NCBI RefSeq assembly: GCF_024585265.1
Contig: NZ_CP036533.1
Location: forward strand, 2,985,001 to 3,049,000
Reading direction: 5' to 3'
Origin: Bradyrhizobium sp. WBAH42
Lineage (GTDB): Bacteria; Pseudomonadota; Alphaproteobacteria; Rhizobiales; Xanthobacteraceae
DNA length: 64,000 nt
The position numbers and the translations under genes are program-made. The notes below the pieces were generated by a model. The model searched no databases. It saw nothing but the letters and a program-made list of their open reading frames with translations, and was not told where the DNA came from. Positions 10,389 through 18,217 of this stretch are shown here, one piece after another; within the stretch, counting starts at the first letter, position 1; each line of letters begins with the position of its first letter.

Positions 10389-10436
10389 AGGCCCCGAGAT
10401 GAACGGCAACTCCGTAGTCAACCGGCTTGGCGTGCC

Positions 10437-10757
10437 TCAGCCGCAGACTCGGACGCGACGGACGCGCCAGGCATAGCCATCCCAGAAGCGCTGCTTCTGC
10501 CAGACGCAGCCGCCGTAATAGTCGTCGGCCACATAGCCTGGACCAGGGGCGTAGTAGCGCGGCGGGTAGTAGCCCGGCTGATAGTAGCCATAGCCGGGTC
10601 CGTAATAATACGGAGAAGCCAATGCACCGCCGACAATGGCGCCGCCGATGATCCCGGCTGCCACGCCTGCGGCGACGCCGCGCTGAGCATGGGCCGGCGA
10701 TCCGGCCGTCAGGGCCAGGGTGGCGACGGCAGCGACCGCCATGAGCGACTTCTTCAT
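10437..10757 (-). CDS. Small exported glycine-zipper protein (paralogue of 9944-10225)
   Basis: This 106-residue protein has a signal peptide (residues 1-24, ending AHA), a Gly/Ala zipper stretch (GVAAGVAAGIIGGAIVGGAL), a Tyr/Gly/Pro-rich middle, and a C-terminal Cys-bracketed module CVWQKQRFWDGYAWRVRRVR then VCG. Shared order and motifs with the 9944 gene indicate a tandem duplication. The start at 10757 was chosen for the signal peptide; the longer frame upstream lacks one. No function is known. Confidence 0.72.
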   Translation of the reverse strand: MKKSLMAVAAVATLALTAGSPAHAQRGVAAGVAAGIIGGAIVGGALASPYYYGPGYGYYQPGYYPPRYYAPGPGYVADDYYGGCVWQKQRFWDGYAWRVRRVRVCG

Positions 10758-10883
10758 TGCTTGACCTTTCAGACCAACACACGGGAACCCTTTGGATCGC
10801 AAGGTTCCATATTTCGCTGAAATGATCAATGAACGGCACCTTTGCCGGAGGCGACCAACTAATATGGACCCCACTGGGAGACG

Positions 10884-11198
10884 ATGATGGGCAACGCGAT
10901 GGTCAATGCCTTGATTGCGGCCGGGATCGTTTTCGCGATCGGCTACGGCTGGATCGCACATCTCCAGAACCGCGCACGGCGCTCCCGCGCCACCGCAGGC
11001 AGCGACCGCGGGAGTGGCGGCGGGGACAGCAACTATTCCGGGACGAGTGACGGCTTCTCGCTGGGAAGCTGGTTCTCCGGCGGCAGTTCGGGGAGCTCGA
11101 GCGACGGCGGCAGCTGTTCGAGCAGCGATAGCGGCAGCAGCACCGGCGGCGACTGCGGAGGCGGTGGCGACGGTGGAGGAGGCGGTGGCGGCGACTAG
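10884..11198 (+). CDS. Single-pass membrane protein with Gly/Ser/Cys-rich tail
   Basis: This 104-residue protein starts at ATG 10884, after a GGGAGACG ribosome binding site. One transmembrane helix occupies about residues 5-27. The rest is low-complexity Ser, Gly and Asp with three Cys, ending in a polyglycine run. Similar Gly/Ser-Cys tails occur in small membrane proteins of rhizobia, but I recognise no function. Confidence 0.55.
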   Translation: MMGNAMVNALIAAGIVFAIGYGWIAHLQNRARRSRATAGSDRGSGGGDSNYSGTSDGFSLGSWFSGGSSGSSSDGGSCSSSDSGSSTGGDCGGGGDGGGGGGGD

Positions 11199-11232
11199 TC
11201 CGGCCCAATCTTGATCCAGCGCAACAGCTTAT

Positions 11233-11249
11233 TTTAGAGCCGTTCTAGG
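11233..11249 (+). promoter_or_regulatory. Imperfect Irr box (iron control element) upstream of bfd
   Basis: TTTAGAG-CCG-TTCTAGG is a 7-3-7 near-palindrome matching the ICE pattern TTTAGAA-N3-TTCTAAA except at the outer positions. It lies about 110 bases before bfd. In Rhizobiales, Irr binds such sites when iron is low. The match is seen directly; the regulator is inferred. Confidence 0.6.
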
Positions 11250-11358
11250 CTTTGATCAGGCCAGTTTGGAATAGCTTCAAATACCGGTTTTTCCTTTTGC
11301 ATCCGGCCGGCCTGTTAAATATCGATGATGGCGCATCACCGAAGGGCCTGCCGCTTCC

Positions 11359-11631
11359 ATGATCGTTTGTTCCTGTAACGTGCTGAGCGATGACGATATC
11401 CGCGCCGCCGTCGCCGAGTCCGACGATGCCGTGCGCCATGCCAAACAGGTCTATGGGTGTCTCGGCTGTAGCGCCGAATGCGGCCGCTGCGCGCGGACGA
11501 TCAAGACCATCATCGACGAAGCGCTTGGGCCCTGCGCGCAGTCCTGCTGCGCCGGCTGTCCGCATAGCCACACCGTGGCCGCCAACGACGAGACCGCCGA
11601 GCCCGCCGAGTTTGCGCTCGCGGCCTGCTGA
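11359..11631 (+). CDS. bfd: Bacterioferritin-associated ferredoxin, [2Fe-2S]
   Basis: This 90-residue protein carries the BFD fold. Ligand Cys are at 4 and 6 (VCSC) and at 41 and 44 (ECGRC), with an additional Cys34/Cys37 pair. Bfd donates electrons to bacterioferritin so that stored ferric iron can be released as Fe2+. A Cys/His-rich C-terminal extension (about residues 58-72) goes beyond the classical ~64-residue form and may bind metal. Direct linkage to bfr, 133 bases downstream, supports the assignment. Confidence 0.9.
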   Translation: MIVCSCNVLSDDDIRAAVAESDDAVRHAKQVYGCLGCSAECGRCARTIKTIIDEALGPCAQSCCAGCPHSHTVAANDETAEPAEFALAAC

Positions 11632-11704
11632 AAACTTCCGCAACCCCGGCTGAGCTTTTCCCCGGCTGCGTTCCCGCAGCCGGTTGCCCTCGTTCGCAAA
11701 GTGA

Positions 11705-11721
11705 TTTAGAAGCGTTCTAAA
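11705..11721 (+). promoter_or_regulatory. Perfect Irr box (iron control element) upstream of bfr
   Basis: TTTAGAAGCGTTCTAAA is a perfect 7-3-7 inverted repeat 43 bases before the bfr start, matching the ICE consensus bound by the haem-responsive repressor Irr. It predicts repression of iron storage under iron limitation. Confidence 0.8.
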
Positions 11722-11764
11722 CTCGGTTTAGGGCCGATTTGGATTGCAAGAGCTGGAGTGAACC

Positions 11765-12253
11765 ATGCAGGGCGACGCAAAGGTCATCGAATATCTCAAC
11801 AAGGCGCTGCGTCATGAGCTGACTGCGATCAATCAGTACTGGCTGCATTACCGCTTCCTCGACAATTGGGGCCTGCTGGACATGGCCAAGGTCTGGCGCA
11901 AGGAGTCCATCGAGGAGATGGAGCACGCCGACAAGCTCACCGAGCGTATCCTGTTCTTCGACGGCTTTCCGAACATGCAGGTGCTCGACCCCCTGCGCAT
12001 CGGCCAGAACGTCAAGGAAATCATCGAGTGCGATCTCGCCGCCGAGATGAGCGCGCGGGCGCTCTATCAGGAAGCGGCGACCTACTGCCACAGCGTCAAG
12101 GACTATGTCACACGCGACCTGTTCGAGAAGCTGATGAGCGACGAGGAGCATCACATCGACTTCCTCGAAACCCAGCTCGATTTGATCGGCCGCATCGGCC
12201 TCGAACTCTACACCCAGAAGCATGTCGGCGGGCTGGAAGGCGACGGGCATTAA
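11765..12253 (+). CDS. bfr: Bacterioferritin
   Basis: This 162-residue ferritin-fold protein has every expected ligand at canonical numbering: ferroxidase residues Glu18, Glu51, His54, Glu94, Glu127 and His130, and the haem-ligating Met52. It assembles into a 24-subunit cage that oxidises Fe2+ and stores it as a ferric mineral in the cytoplasm, with inter-subunit haem taking electrons from Bfd. The start at 11765 follows GGAGTG. A perfect Irr box lies just upstream, so its own promoter is likely even though bfd precedes it. Confidence 0.96.
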   Translation: MQGDAKVIEYLNKALRHELTAINQYWLHYRFLDNWGLLDMAKVWRKESIEEMEHADKLTERILFFDGFPNMQVLDPLRIGQNVKEIIECDLAAEMSARALYQEAATYCHSVKDYVTRDLFEKLMSDEEHHIDFLETQLDLIGRIGLELYTQKHVGGLEGDGH

Positions 12254-12295
12254 GCGCTAACGCCGCGACAGACGCCGTCGCGACACACTCCCATG

Positions 12296-12358
12296 TCGTC
12301 CCCGCGAAAGCGAGGACCCATAACCCCAGGGAGGAGTGTGGCGCGAGGCTGGGACGAC
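12296..12358. repeat. Palindromic intergenic repeat, family 8
   Basis: The element reads GTCGTCCCCGCGAAAGC...GACCCATAACCCC...GGGACGAC, a short inverted-repeat unit between convergent bfr and the PPOX gene. A related element with GGTTATGGGTCCCGG lies at about 22180-22232. Confidence 0.6.
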
Positions 12359-12376
12359 GCTGTGATGCCGTGCGGC

Positions 12377-12979
12377 CTACAGCTGCGTCTTGTAGAGCTC
12401 TTCCACGGCCTCCTGGCTCGCGGGCTCGCCGAGGCCGGTCTGCTCGTGAACGACCGTGACGATGCTCGGCATCACCGAGCGCGGCACCTTCTCCGACGAC
12501 CACAGCTTCGAGCGCATCAGCGCCTTGCCGCAGTGAAAATAGACTTCGCTCACGGCGACGTTCAGCACCGCGCGCGGCGGCTTGCCGAATTCCTCCATCG
12601 AGGCGAGCAGATCCTGGTCGGCCGACAGCGTGCCGCGTCCGCCGACGCGTAGCGTCTCGTCGATGCCCGGAACGAAGAACAGCAAATGCACGAAGCCTGA
12701 GCCTTCGACCACGTTGCGAAAACTGTCGATGCGGTTGTTGCCGGAGCGGTCGGGCATCAGCAGCTGGTTGGGGCCGGCGACGCGGACGAAGCCGATGCCG
12801 CCGCCGCGCGGCGAAGCGTCGACGCTGCCGTCCACGCCCGATGTCGCGAGGACGCAGAACGGCGACATCTCGATGAACTTCTTCGCATGCGCGTCGATCG
12901 CGGGCCGTGCCTTCGCGATCACGCGCGGGCTCGGCTTGGCATAGATGGTGGCGAGGTCTTCGGCGCTAAGATCGGTCAA
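12377..12979 (-). CDS. Pyridoxamine 5'-phosphate oxidase family flavoprotein (FMN-dependent PPOX type)
   Basis: This 200-residue protein has a split beta-barrel typical of PNPOx-like FMN proteins. It resembles the subgroup annotated as MSMEG_1061-family PPOX flavoproteins, with segments SPFCVLATSGVDGSVDASPR and NNRIDSFRNVVEGSGFVHLL. Such proteins bind FMN or F420 and reduce varied small molecules. The substrate here is not predictable. It is unlikely to be PdxH itself because it lacks PdxH's length and C-terminal signature. Monocistronic. Confidence 0.75.
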   Translation of the reverse strand: MTDLSAEDLATIYAKPSPRVIAKARPAIDAHAKKFIEMSPFCVLATSGVDGSVDASPRGGGIGFVRVAGPNQLLMPDRSGNNRIDSFRNVVEGSGFVHLLFFVPGIDETLRVGGRGTLSADQDLLASMEEFGKPPRAVLNVAVSEVYFHCGKALMRSKLWSSEKVPRSVMPSIVTVVHEQTGLGEPASQEAVEELYKTQL

Positions 12980-13057
12980 CGGCGTGCCTCCGCTTCAAGC
13001 TTGGCTCTAGGCTACCCCATCGGGCCATCTCCAGCCAATGGAATTCATCAAGACGCG

Positions 13058-13411
13058 CTACACCGCATCCGCCGGCACGAAGCAGCTGATGATGATGGCC
13101 CCGCGGTGGTGGACGTACCACACCACGGCCTGGCCGACCGGATTGCCCTGGTCGCGGATGATGGCGCGTTCGGGCACTTCCATCCATTGCCCTTCGATCG
13201 GCACCCAATAGCTGCCCGCGCGCACGTCGTAGTCGGTGCGATGGCCGTCGGAGATGTCGCAGCAGGGCACGCCGTTCGGCGCGATCACGCTCTTGAACCA
13301 GGCGCGGATGTCGGGCGGGACGTGATCATATTGCCCGTTGTCGAACGCGAACGCAGCGCTCGTCAGCGCCGTCATCGCGATCAGCCAAACGCACAGTGCG
13401 AGCCTTCGCAT
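13058..13411 (-). CDS. Exported protein of unknown function, 117 residues
   Basis: An N-terminal signal peptide (residues 1-22, ending AFA) precedes a compact domain with a Cys pair (VPCCDISDGHRTDYDVR), conserved-looking aromatic and basic residues, and a late Cys. The pattern suggests a small periplasmic domain, possibly with a disulfide. I do not recognise the family. The gene is flanked by unrelated genes on the same strand. Confidence 0.65.
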   Translation of the reverse strand: MRRLALCVWLIAMTALTSAAFAFDNGQYDHVPPDIRAWFKSVIAPNGVPCCDISDGHRTDYDVRAGSYWVPIEGQWMEVPERAIIRDQGNPVGQAVVWYVHHRGAIIISCFVPADAV

Positions 13412-13537
13412 GCGATCCTCCGCCGCATTCCGATTCGTATCGTTGATGCGATTAAGCCCGAGCTGTCAGCGCATTGCATGCTCAAATAATATGCGCGCGA
13501 GAGGCGCGGCGCATGATGCGTTGCGGCATGATCTTCG

Positions 13538-13879
13538 CTATGGCGTCTCGATCGAGGCGAGCAGCGATTTTGGCGCGACATTGCGCCAGGCCATATTGAG
13601 GGCGCTTCGCAGCGTCACCTGATCGACCTTCGCCAGCTTCACATTCGTGTTGCCGTTCTTGCCCCAGGCGCCGGGCACCGGGCGAAACATCGCCGGCTCC
13701 GCATCGATGAGCATGGCCTGCTGGTCCGGCGTCAGCTTCACCATACCCCATGTGTCATCGGGATAGCCTATCGTCGCGAACACGCGCTTGCCGACGCGGA
13801 AGTCGGCATGGCCGTGATGCGCGCTCTCGATAACACCGGGAAGTGCGAGTGCAGCCTTACGAAAGCGGGCTTTCGACAT
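13538..13879 (-). CDS. MmcQ/YjbR family protein
   Basis: This 113-residue protein has the CyaY-like YjbR fold. Characteristic stretches are an N-terminal helix, then HHGHADFRVGKRVFATIGY, WGMVKLTPDQQ, and a C-terminal segment with AWRNVAPKSLL. YjbR proteins are often called DNA-binding by fold similarity, but no specific role is established. It begins 18 bases after the stop of the upstream hydrolase gene (13898) on the same strand, so the two may be cotranscribed. Confidence 0.82.
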   Translation of the reverse strand: MSKARFRKAALALPGVIESAHHGHADFRVGKRVFATIGYPDDTWGMVKLTPDQQAMLIDAEPAMFRPVPGAWGKNGNTNVKLAKVDQVTLRSALNMAWRNVAPKSLLASIETP

Positions 13880-13897
13880 ATCGTCTGGCTGCCGCTC

Positions 13898-14959
13898 CTA
13901 CATCGTCCGCTGCGGCGCGGTCTGTAGCAATTGCCTGACCTGCTCGCTGTAGAACTTTGCATTGCCGGTGGTGCCGTGGCCGCGCGTCTCGGAGCTCGCC
14001 GGGATCAAATAGAGGCGGCCGTTCTTGACCCGCTTCATGGCAGCGTCCGTGAGGCCGGTCTCGGGCGGGTTGCGCTCGTCGTCGGCCGAATTGATCAGCA
14101 GCAGCGGGGCCTCGATCGCCTCCAGCTTCTCGCTCGCATTGTAGTCGTGCGAGGATTCCCATTGATAGACGAAGTCGTTGGCGTCCGCCGTGATCGGCGT
14201 CGCGAGCCGGTCATCGACGATCTTGTCGGCCTTCGCCGCGGTCGGCGCCTGCGATTGATAGGCGAGCGTCCCGCCGATGCTGGCAATGCCGTAGGCGGTG
14301 ATGGCATATTTCATCATGCGCGGCTGGCCGGTGTAATTGCCGCCATTGTAGTCGGGATCGTTGCGGATGGTGTCGAGCATGATCCGCCTCATCATCCAGT
14401 TGCGCGATGCCATCTCGGTCGGCTGCGAGGCCATCGGGATCAGCGCGTCCATCGCCCTCGGATATTTCTCGCCCCACAGCCAGGTGTGCATGCCGCCCAT
14501 CGAATTGCCGATCACGAGCCGCAGATGCTTGACCCCGAGGCCTTCCGTCACCAGGCGATATTGCGCCTCGACCATGTCCTCGTAATTGTATTTCGGAAAG
14601 CTCGTCTTCATGCCGTCGGAGGGCTTCGACGATTTGCCGTGGCCGACATTGTCGGGAATGATGATGTAATATTTGGCGGCGTCGAGCGGCTGCCCCGGGC
14701 CGAACAGCTCGCCGGCAAAGGAAGGCGTCAACATGCTCGCGCCCGACCCGCCTGTGCCGTGCAGCACCAGCACGGGCTGGCCCGAGGGTTCGCCGACCGT
14801 GGTGTAGTGCAGCTTCAGTTCCGGCATGGTCTCGCCGGTGTGGAACTTGAAATCCCGGGCGATCCAGTCGCCCTGCTTTGGTGGCGGATAGTCGGCTGCC
14901 CATCCTGACGTCGAGATCGATAGCAGGATGGCCGACAGCGCGACGCAAGAAGCTCTCAT
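13898..14959 (-). CDS. Exported alpha/beta hydrolase, homoserine O-acetyltransferase-like
   Basis: This 353-residue protein has a signal peptide (residues 1-22, ending GWA). The alpha/beta hydrolase core has an oxyanion segment VLHGTGGSG and the nucleophile elbow GNSMGG with Ser153. The layout resembles MetX-type acyltransferases (YYIIIPDNVGHGKSSKPSD), but the signal peptide argues for a secreted or periplasmic esterase rather than methionine biosynthesis. The ATG at 14959 was chosen for the signal peptide; the frame extends upstream to 15052. Confidence 0.82.
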   Translation of the reverse strand: MRASCVALSAILLSISTSGWAADYPPPKQGDWIARDFKFHTGETMPELKLHYTTVGEPSGQPVLVLHGTGGSGASMLTPSFAGELFGPGQPLDAAKYYIIIPDNVGHGKSSKPSDGMKTSFPKYNYEDMVEAQYRLVTEGLGVKHLRLVIGNSMGGMHTWLWGEKYPRAMDALIPMASQPTEMASRNWMMRRIMLDTIRNDPDYNGGNYTGQPRMMKYAITAYGIASIGGTLAYQSQAPTAAKADKIVDDRLATPITADANDFVYQWESSHDYNASEKLEAIEAPLLLINSADDERNPPETGLTDAAMKRVKNGRLYLIPASSETRGHGTTGNAKFYSEQVRQLLQTAPQRTM

Positions 14960-15084
14960 GTTCCTCTCCCCCGTGCGGCTCGTGTCCGGCGGCCGCTTTG
15001 CGGCGGAACCTAGCACAAATGCGGGAAGGATGTAGGATTTCCCCTCCGCCAACCGTCCTCGAGGGAAATATCCGGAGAAAGTGC

Positions 15085-15354
15085 ATGTGCCGCAATATCA
15101 AGACGCTGTTCAACTTCGAGCCGCCGGCGACCGAGGATGAGATCCACGCCAGCGCGCTGCAATTCGTGCGAAAGCTGTCGGGTTTCAACAGGCCGTCTCA
15201 GGCCAACGAGGCGGCGTTCGAGCGAGCGGTGGCCGAGGTCTCCGAGGCCGCGCGAAAACTCCTGACTTCACTGCATACCCATGCGCCTGCGCGCGACCGC
15301 GAGGTTGAGGCGGAAAAGGCCAAAGAGCGCTCGCGGCTGCGCTTCGGTACGTGA
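15085..15354 (+). CDS. DUF2277 family protein
   Basis: This is an 89-residue cytoplasmic protein starting MCRNIKTLFNFEPPATEDE, the hallmark of DUF2277. Further family segments are LQFVRKLSGFNRPSQANEAA and HAPARDREVEAEKAKERS. It is helical and charged with no membrane segment. Members occur widely in proteobacteria and actinobacteria, usually as single genes; no biochemical function is known to me. The start follows CCGGAGAAAG. Confidence 0.88.
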   Translation: MCRNIKTLFNFEPPATEDEIHASALQFVRKLSGFNRPSQANEAAFERAVAEVSEAARKLLTSLHTHAPARDREVEAEKAKERSRLRFGT

Positions 15355-15447
15355 GCTCAGGCTGCGTGCTCCGTGATCTGCCTCACGGTATCCGCTGCCT
15401 CGGCTTGCGAAGGTGGCGGCCGGGGTTTTGATCGCCCGGAGCACGAC

Positions 15448-15663
15448 ATGAGCCGCCCCCTTCTTCCCTTGAAAGCAGGTGCCATCGTCTTCACGCTGCT
15501 GTGGACCGCGTGGATGATGTGGTGGAGCGGCTCGTTCTCCAGCGCGAATGTGGTCATCCTCGCCCTGTGCGGCGCGGCGGTCGGCTATCTCTGGTATCGC
15601 GCCATGCGCTGGCAGTTCGAGCGCATGGGCATGCTGCCGCGGCGCGAGGATCAGCCCAAATAG
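15448..15663 (+). CDS. Small membrane protein, two predicted helices
   Basis: This 71-residue protein starts at ATG 15448. Two hydrophobic helices (about residues 9-27 and 34-50) form a hairpin, followed by a basic amphipathic tail (RAMRWQFERMGMLPRRED). No family is recognised. It is convergent with the collagen-like gene, with 7 bases between their ends. Confidence 0.6.
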   Translation: MSRPLLPLKAGAIVFTLLWTAWMMWWSGSFSSANVVILALCGAAVGYLWYRAMRWQFERMGMLPRREDQPK

Positions 15664-15670
15664 ACTGGGG

Positions 15671-16168
15671 CTAACTCTTCTGGCCCTGCTTCTTCTTCTT
15701 CTTTTTCTTCTTGTGATCGTCGCCGTCGTCGCCCTCGTCGTCGACGATTGCCTCGTCGGTCTCCTGGACGGCGGCTTCGAGCGCTTCGCGCTCAGCGGCT
15801 TCGCGCTCGCGTTGGCGGCGGCGCTCGTCCCAGGCGTCGAAGAGCTGGTCGAGCCACGGCAGCACCTGCTCGATCGAGGGCAATTGGCCGGGCGGACCCG
15901 GCTCGCCGCGCGGGCCTTGCGGCCCCGCCGGCCCCTGCGGTCCGACAGGTCCCAGCGCGCCGGCTGGCCCACGCGGACCGGCTTCGCCCTGCTTTCCTTG
16001 CGGTCCGGCCTTTCCGACGGGGCCCGGCTTGCCCTGCGGCCCGGTCTTGCCGCGCGCGCCGTCGGGGCCGCGCCGGCCCGGATGACCTTGTGGCCCCGGT
16101 CGTCCCGGCTCGCCTTGCCGCCCACGAGGACCCTGAGGCCCCGGCCGTCGTCCCTGGTCGTCTGCCAC
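15671..16168 (-). CDS. Collagen-like protein (Gly-X-Y repeats) with charged C-terminal region
   Basis: This 165-residue protein has an almost uninterrupted run of Gly-X-Y triplets at about residues 9-95, with many Gly-Pro-Gln, Gly-Pro-Arg and Gly-Lys triplets, as in collagen triple helices. An amphipathic helical segment follows ([16 protein letters not shown], about 97-112), then a highly charged coiled-coil-like stretch, an acidic patch and a poly-Lys tail. It starts with GTG at 16168, well spaced from a GGGAG site; an ATG four bases upstream opens a different frame. No signal peptide is present, which is unusual for bacterial collagens. It probably trimerises. Confidence 0.78.
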   Translation of the reverse strand: MADDQGRRPGPQGPRGRQGEPGRPGPQGHPGRRGPDGARGKTGPQGKPGPVGKAGPQGKQGEAGPRGPAGALGPVGPQGPAGPQGPRGEPGPPGQLPSIEQVLPWLDQLFDAWDERRRQREREAAEREALEAAVQETDEAIVDDEGDDGDDHKKKKKKKKQGQKS

Positions 16169-16341
16169 GCCATTGCTCCCTTCACCCGAAGCAAGCTACT
16201 TAGCGGCGTTTGACGACAGCAGCAATTCTGCCCGCGCATCGTGCCCGGCTTGATCAACATCAATCCAACGGAGCAACCAGCCGTGTCATCGATCGCGCGC
16301 GGCTGCGCAGCGCGTCGTCGCGGGTGGACTAAAGTCGCGCG

Positions 16342-16596
16342 CTAGTCCTGATGGGCAGGCACGTCGATGCCAGAGGCGGCATAGAGCTTGATCTTGTTGC
16401 GCAGCGTGCGCACCGAAAGGCCGAGCACGCGCGAGGCCCGCGTGCGGTTGCCGTCGCAGCGCGCCAGCGTCTGCAGCACGAGCTCACGCTCGACCTCGTC
16501 GACGGTGGCGCCGATCAGAAGCGGAACGATCTGGTTCGGGGCAAAGAATTGTGCGTCTGGCTCGGACGCGGCGACATGAACAGTGGTCATCAACAC
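16342..16596 (-). CDS. Stand-alone Fis-type helix-turn-helix protein
   Basis: This 84-residue protein has its C-terminal half (about residues 32-76) as a Fis/NtrC-type HTH: VERELVLQTLARCDGNRTRA then SRVLGLSVRTLRNKIKLY. The same module ends sigma-54 activators such as FlbD, but here there is no AAA+ or receiver domain. It may act as a small nucleoid or flagellar-type regulator. The start could also be the third codon (ATG). No partner gene is adjacent. Confidence 0.72.
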   Translation of the reverse strand: MLMTTVHVAASEPDAQFFAPNQIVPLLIGATVDEVERELVLQTLARCDGNRTRASRVLGLSVRTLRNKIKLYAASGIDVPAHQD

Positions 16597-16762
16597 ACCT
16601 CCCGATCAACGCCCGCTTCCATCGTCGGAAGCGGATCGAGAACCAACGACCCCCAAGCCGTGAATCTACGGTGGTCTGGTTTGGTTAATGAAGGGTTAAT
16701 CGGGGTGGCCGCGCCGAATTGATCTTGAGAATGCCCAAATGCGGCCGCGATTGACGAGCCTC

Positions 16763-17530
16763 TCACACCGTTCGGTAGCCGCCGTCCACCATCACGATGC
16801 TGCCGGTGACAAAGGCCGACAGATCGGAGGCGAGGAACACCGCAGGCCCCACGATGTCCTCGGGATTGCCGGTGCGCGCCAGCGGCGTGTGATCGACGAA
16901 GGCCTGCACCAGCGCCGGATTTGTCGCACGCACATGGACGTTGATGTTGGTCTCGATAAAGCCGGGCCCGATCGCGTTGACGCGCACACCGTCCTTGCCG
17001 AGCTCGACCGCGAGCGCCTTGGTGAAGCCGAGCACGCCGTGCTTCGAGGTGGTGTAGGCCGCCGAGCTCGGCGTGCGCAGATGCACGAAGGACTGGATCG
17101 AGCCGATATTGACGATGCGGCCTTTGCTCGCGCGCAACGGCGCGAGGAACGCCTGCGTCATGTTGAAGACGCCGGTGAGGTTGAGCGAGATGATGTCGTT
17201 CCAGTCCTTCGCCACCGTCTCGGTCTCCGCGGTGAAGGCGTTGCGGCGGGTGATGCCGGCATTGTTGACGAGGATCGAGACCTGCCCGACCTTGTCCGCG
17301 ATCTGCTTCGCCAGCGCAAAGCAATCCTCGCGCCTGGTCACGTCGAGCGCAAAGCTCTCGGCCTTGCCGCCCGATGCTCGGATCTCCTGCGCCGCCTCCG
17401 CCACCGTCTCGGCGTTGACGTCGAGCAGCACGATCTGCGCGCCCTCCCGCGCATAGCCGGCGGCGATCGCCCGGCCGATTCCGGAGCCGGCGCCGGTGAC
17501 GACGGCAATGTGGTTCGCGAGCAACGCCAT
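16763..17530 (-). CDS. SDR family NAD(P)-dependent oxidoreductase
   Basis: This 255-residue classical short-chain dehydrogenase has the cofactor motif TGAGSGIG at residues 12-19, NNAG at 89-92, and a catalytic set with Ser144, Tyr159 and Lys163 (YTTSK). An acidic residue after beta-2 (LLDVN) suggests NAD rather than NADP preference. The C-terminal FVTGSIVMVDGGY segment matches FabG-like and sugar or alcohol dehydrogenases. The substrate is unknown. Monocistronic. Confidence 0.87.
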   Translation of the reverse strand: MALLANHIAVVTGAGSGIGRAIAAGYAREGAQIVLLDVNAETVAEAAQEIRASGGKAESFALDVTRREDCFALAKQIADKVGQVSILVNNAGITRRNAFTAETETVAKDWNDIISLNLTGVFNMTQAFLAPLRASKGRIVNIGSIQSFVHLRTPSSAAYTTSKHGVLGFTKALAVELGKDGVRVNAIGPGFIETNINVHVRATNPALVQAFVDHTPLARTGNPEDIVGPAVFLASDLSAFVTGSIVMVDGGYRTV

Positions 17531-17641
17531 GGCATATTCCTCCCGTTTTCGTTTCGAAGTTTCACGAAAAGCTAACTCGAAATTAAGGGGTCGGAAACGG
17601 CGGCCTTGGCATACTGATCTTGATTGCTAAACGTTGCGCGC

Positions 17642-18127
17642 ATGATGGAACGGCTCGACTCCTGGAAACTCGCTCTGGAACGCCTGCGGTCGGCGCAATC
17701 GCCGGATTGGGCCGAGGCCGGCCGGCTGGTGGCCGAGATCGCGCGGATGAGCGGCGACGTCACGCTGCGCCAGGCCGCCGAGCAGGCGCTGCCGGTGCTG
17801 CGCCAGGCCGTCGACAATGACGATCACAGCGTGACGCTGGCGGCCCAGCGTCGTCTCGGTGTGGTGCTCGAGGTCGTGCACGATCTGACCGCACCGCGCT
17901 TCGGCCGCCGCAACGCCGCGCCGAAGAAGCTCTCCAGCGAGGATCGCGCCCGCAAGGTGCTCGGCCTGCCGCTCGCGGTGCAGCTCACCTGCGAGGACAT
18001 CAACCAGGCCTATCGCCGCGCCGCCAAGGGCCTGCATCCCGACCAGGGCGGCAGCGCCGAAGCCTTCATCGACCTCGCCGCCGCGCGCGACATCCTGATC
18101 CATCCCGGCGCGCACAAGGACGCGTAA
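17642..18127 (+). CDS. J-domain protein with C-terminal DnaJ module
   Basis: This 161-residue protein has a helical N-terminal region (~100 residues) of unknown type. The C-terminal ~50 residues form a J-domain with the invariant HPD at 132-134 (KGLHPDQGGSAEAF), preceded by LGLPLAVQLTCEDINQAYRR. J-domains stimulate DnaK ATPase. The C-terminal placement and absence of zinc-finger or substrate domains make it a type III J-protein. The ATG at 17642 was preferred to a TTG at 17624. Confidence 0.78.
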   Translation: MMERLDSWKLALERLRSAQSPDWAEAGRLVAEIARMSGDVTLRQAAEQALPVLRQAVDNDDHSVTLAAQRRLGVVLEVVHDLTAPRFGRRNAAPKKLSSEDRARKVLGLPLAVQLTCEDINQAYRRAAKGLHPDQGGSAEAFIDLAAARDILIHPGAHKDA

Positions 18128-18154
18128 GGGCGCCACGGCTCGCGTTCACGCAAC

Positions 18155-18200
18155 ACAAAAACAACCGGGCAAGGACGTTGGCGTCCTTGCCCGGCTCTTC
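18155..18200 (-). terminator. Terminator of the small gene at 18218 (possibly bidirectional)
   Basis: There is a perfect 13-bp stem (CCGGGCAAGGACG / CGTCCTTGCCCGG, 18165-18194) with a 4-base loop. On the minus strand it is followed by TTGTTTTTGTG, a clear U tract. It lies between the convergent J-domain gene and the 18218 gene. Confidence 0.85.
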
Positions 18201-18217
18201 GTCCGCCGATCGAAACT

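Noticed and set aside
10884..11198. Gly/Ser/Cys-rich protein as a possible bacteriocin or lasso-type precursor
   Set aside because: It has a membrane helix first and a polyglycine tail, no leader/core organisation and no modification genes nearby.
13898..14959. Alpha/beta hydrolase as homoserine O-acetyltransferase MetX
   Set aside because: The clear signal peptide places it outside the cytoplasm, where methionine synthesis does not occur.
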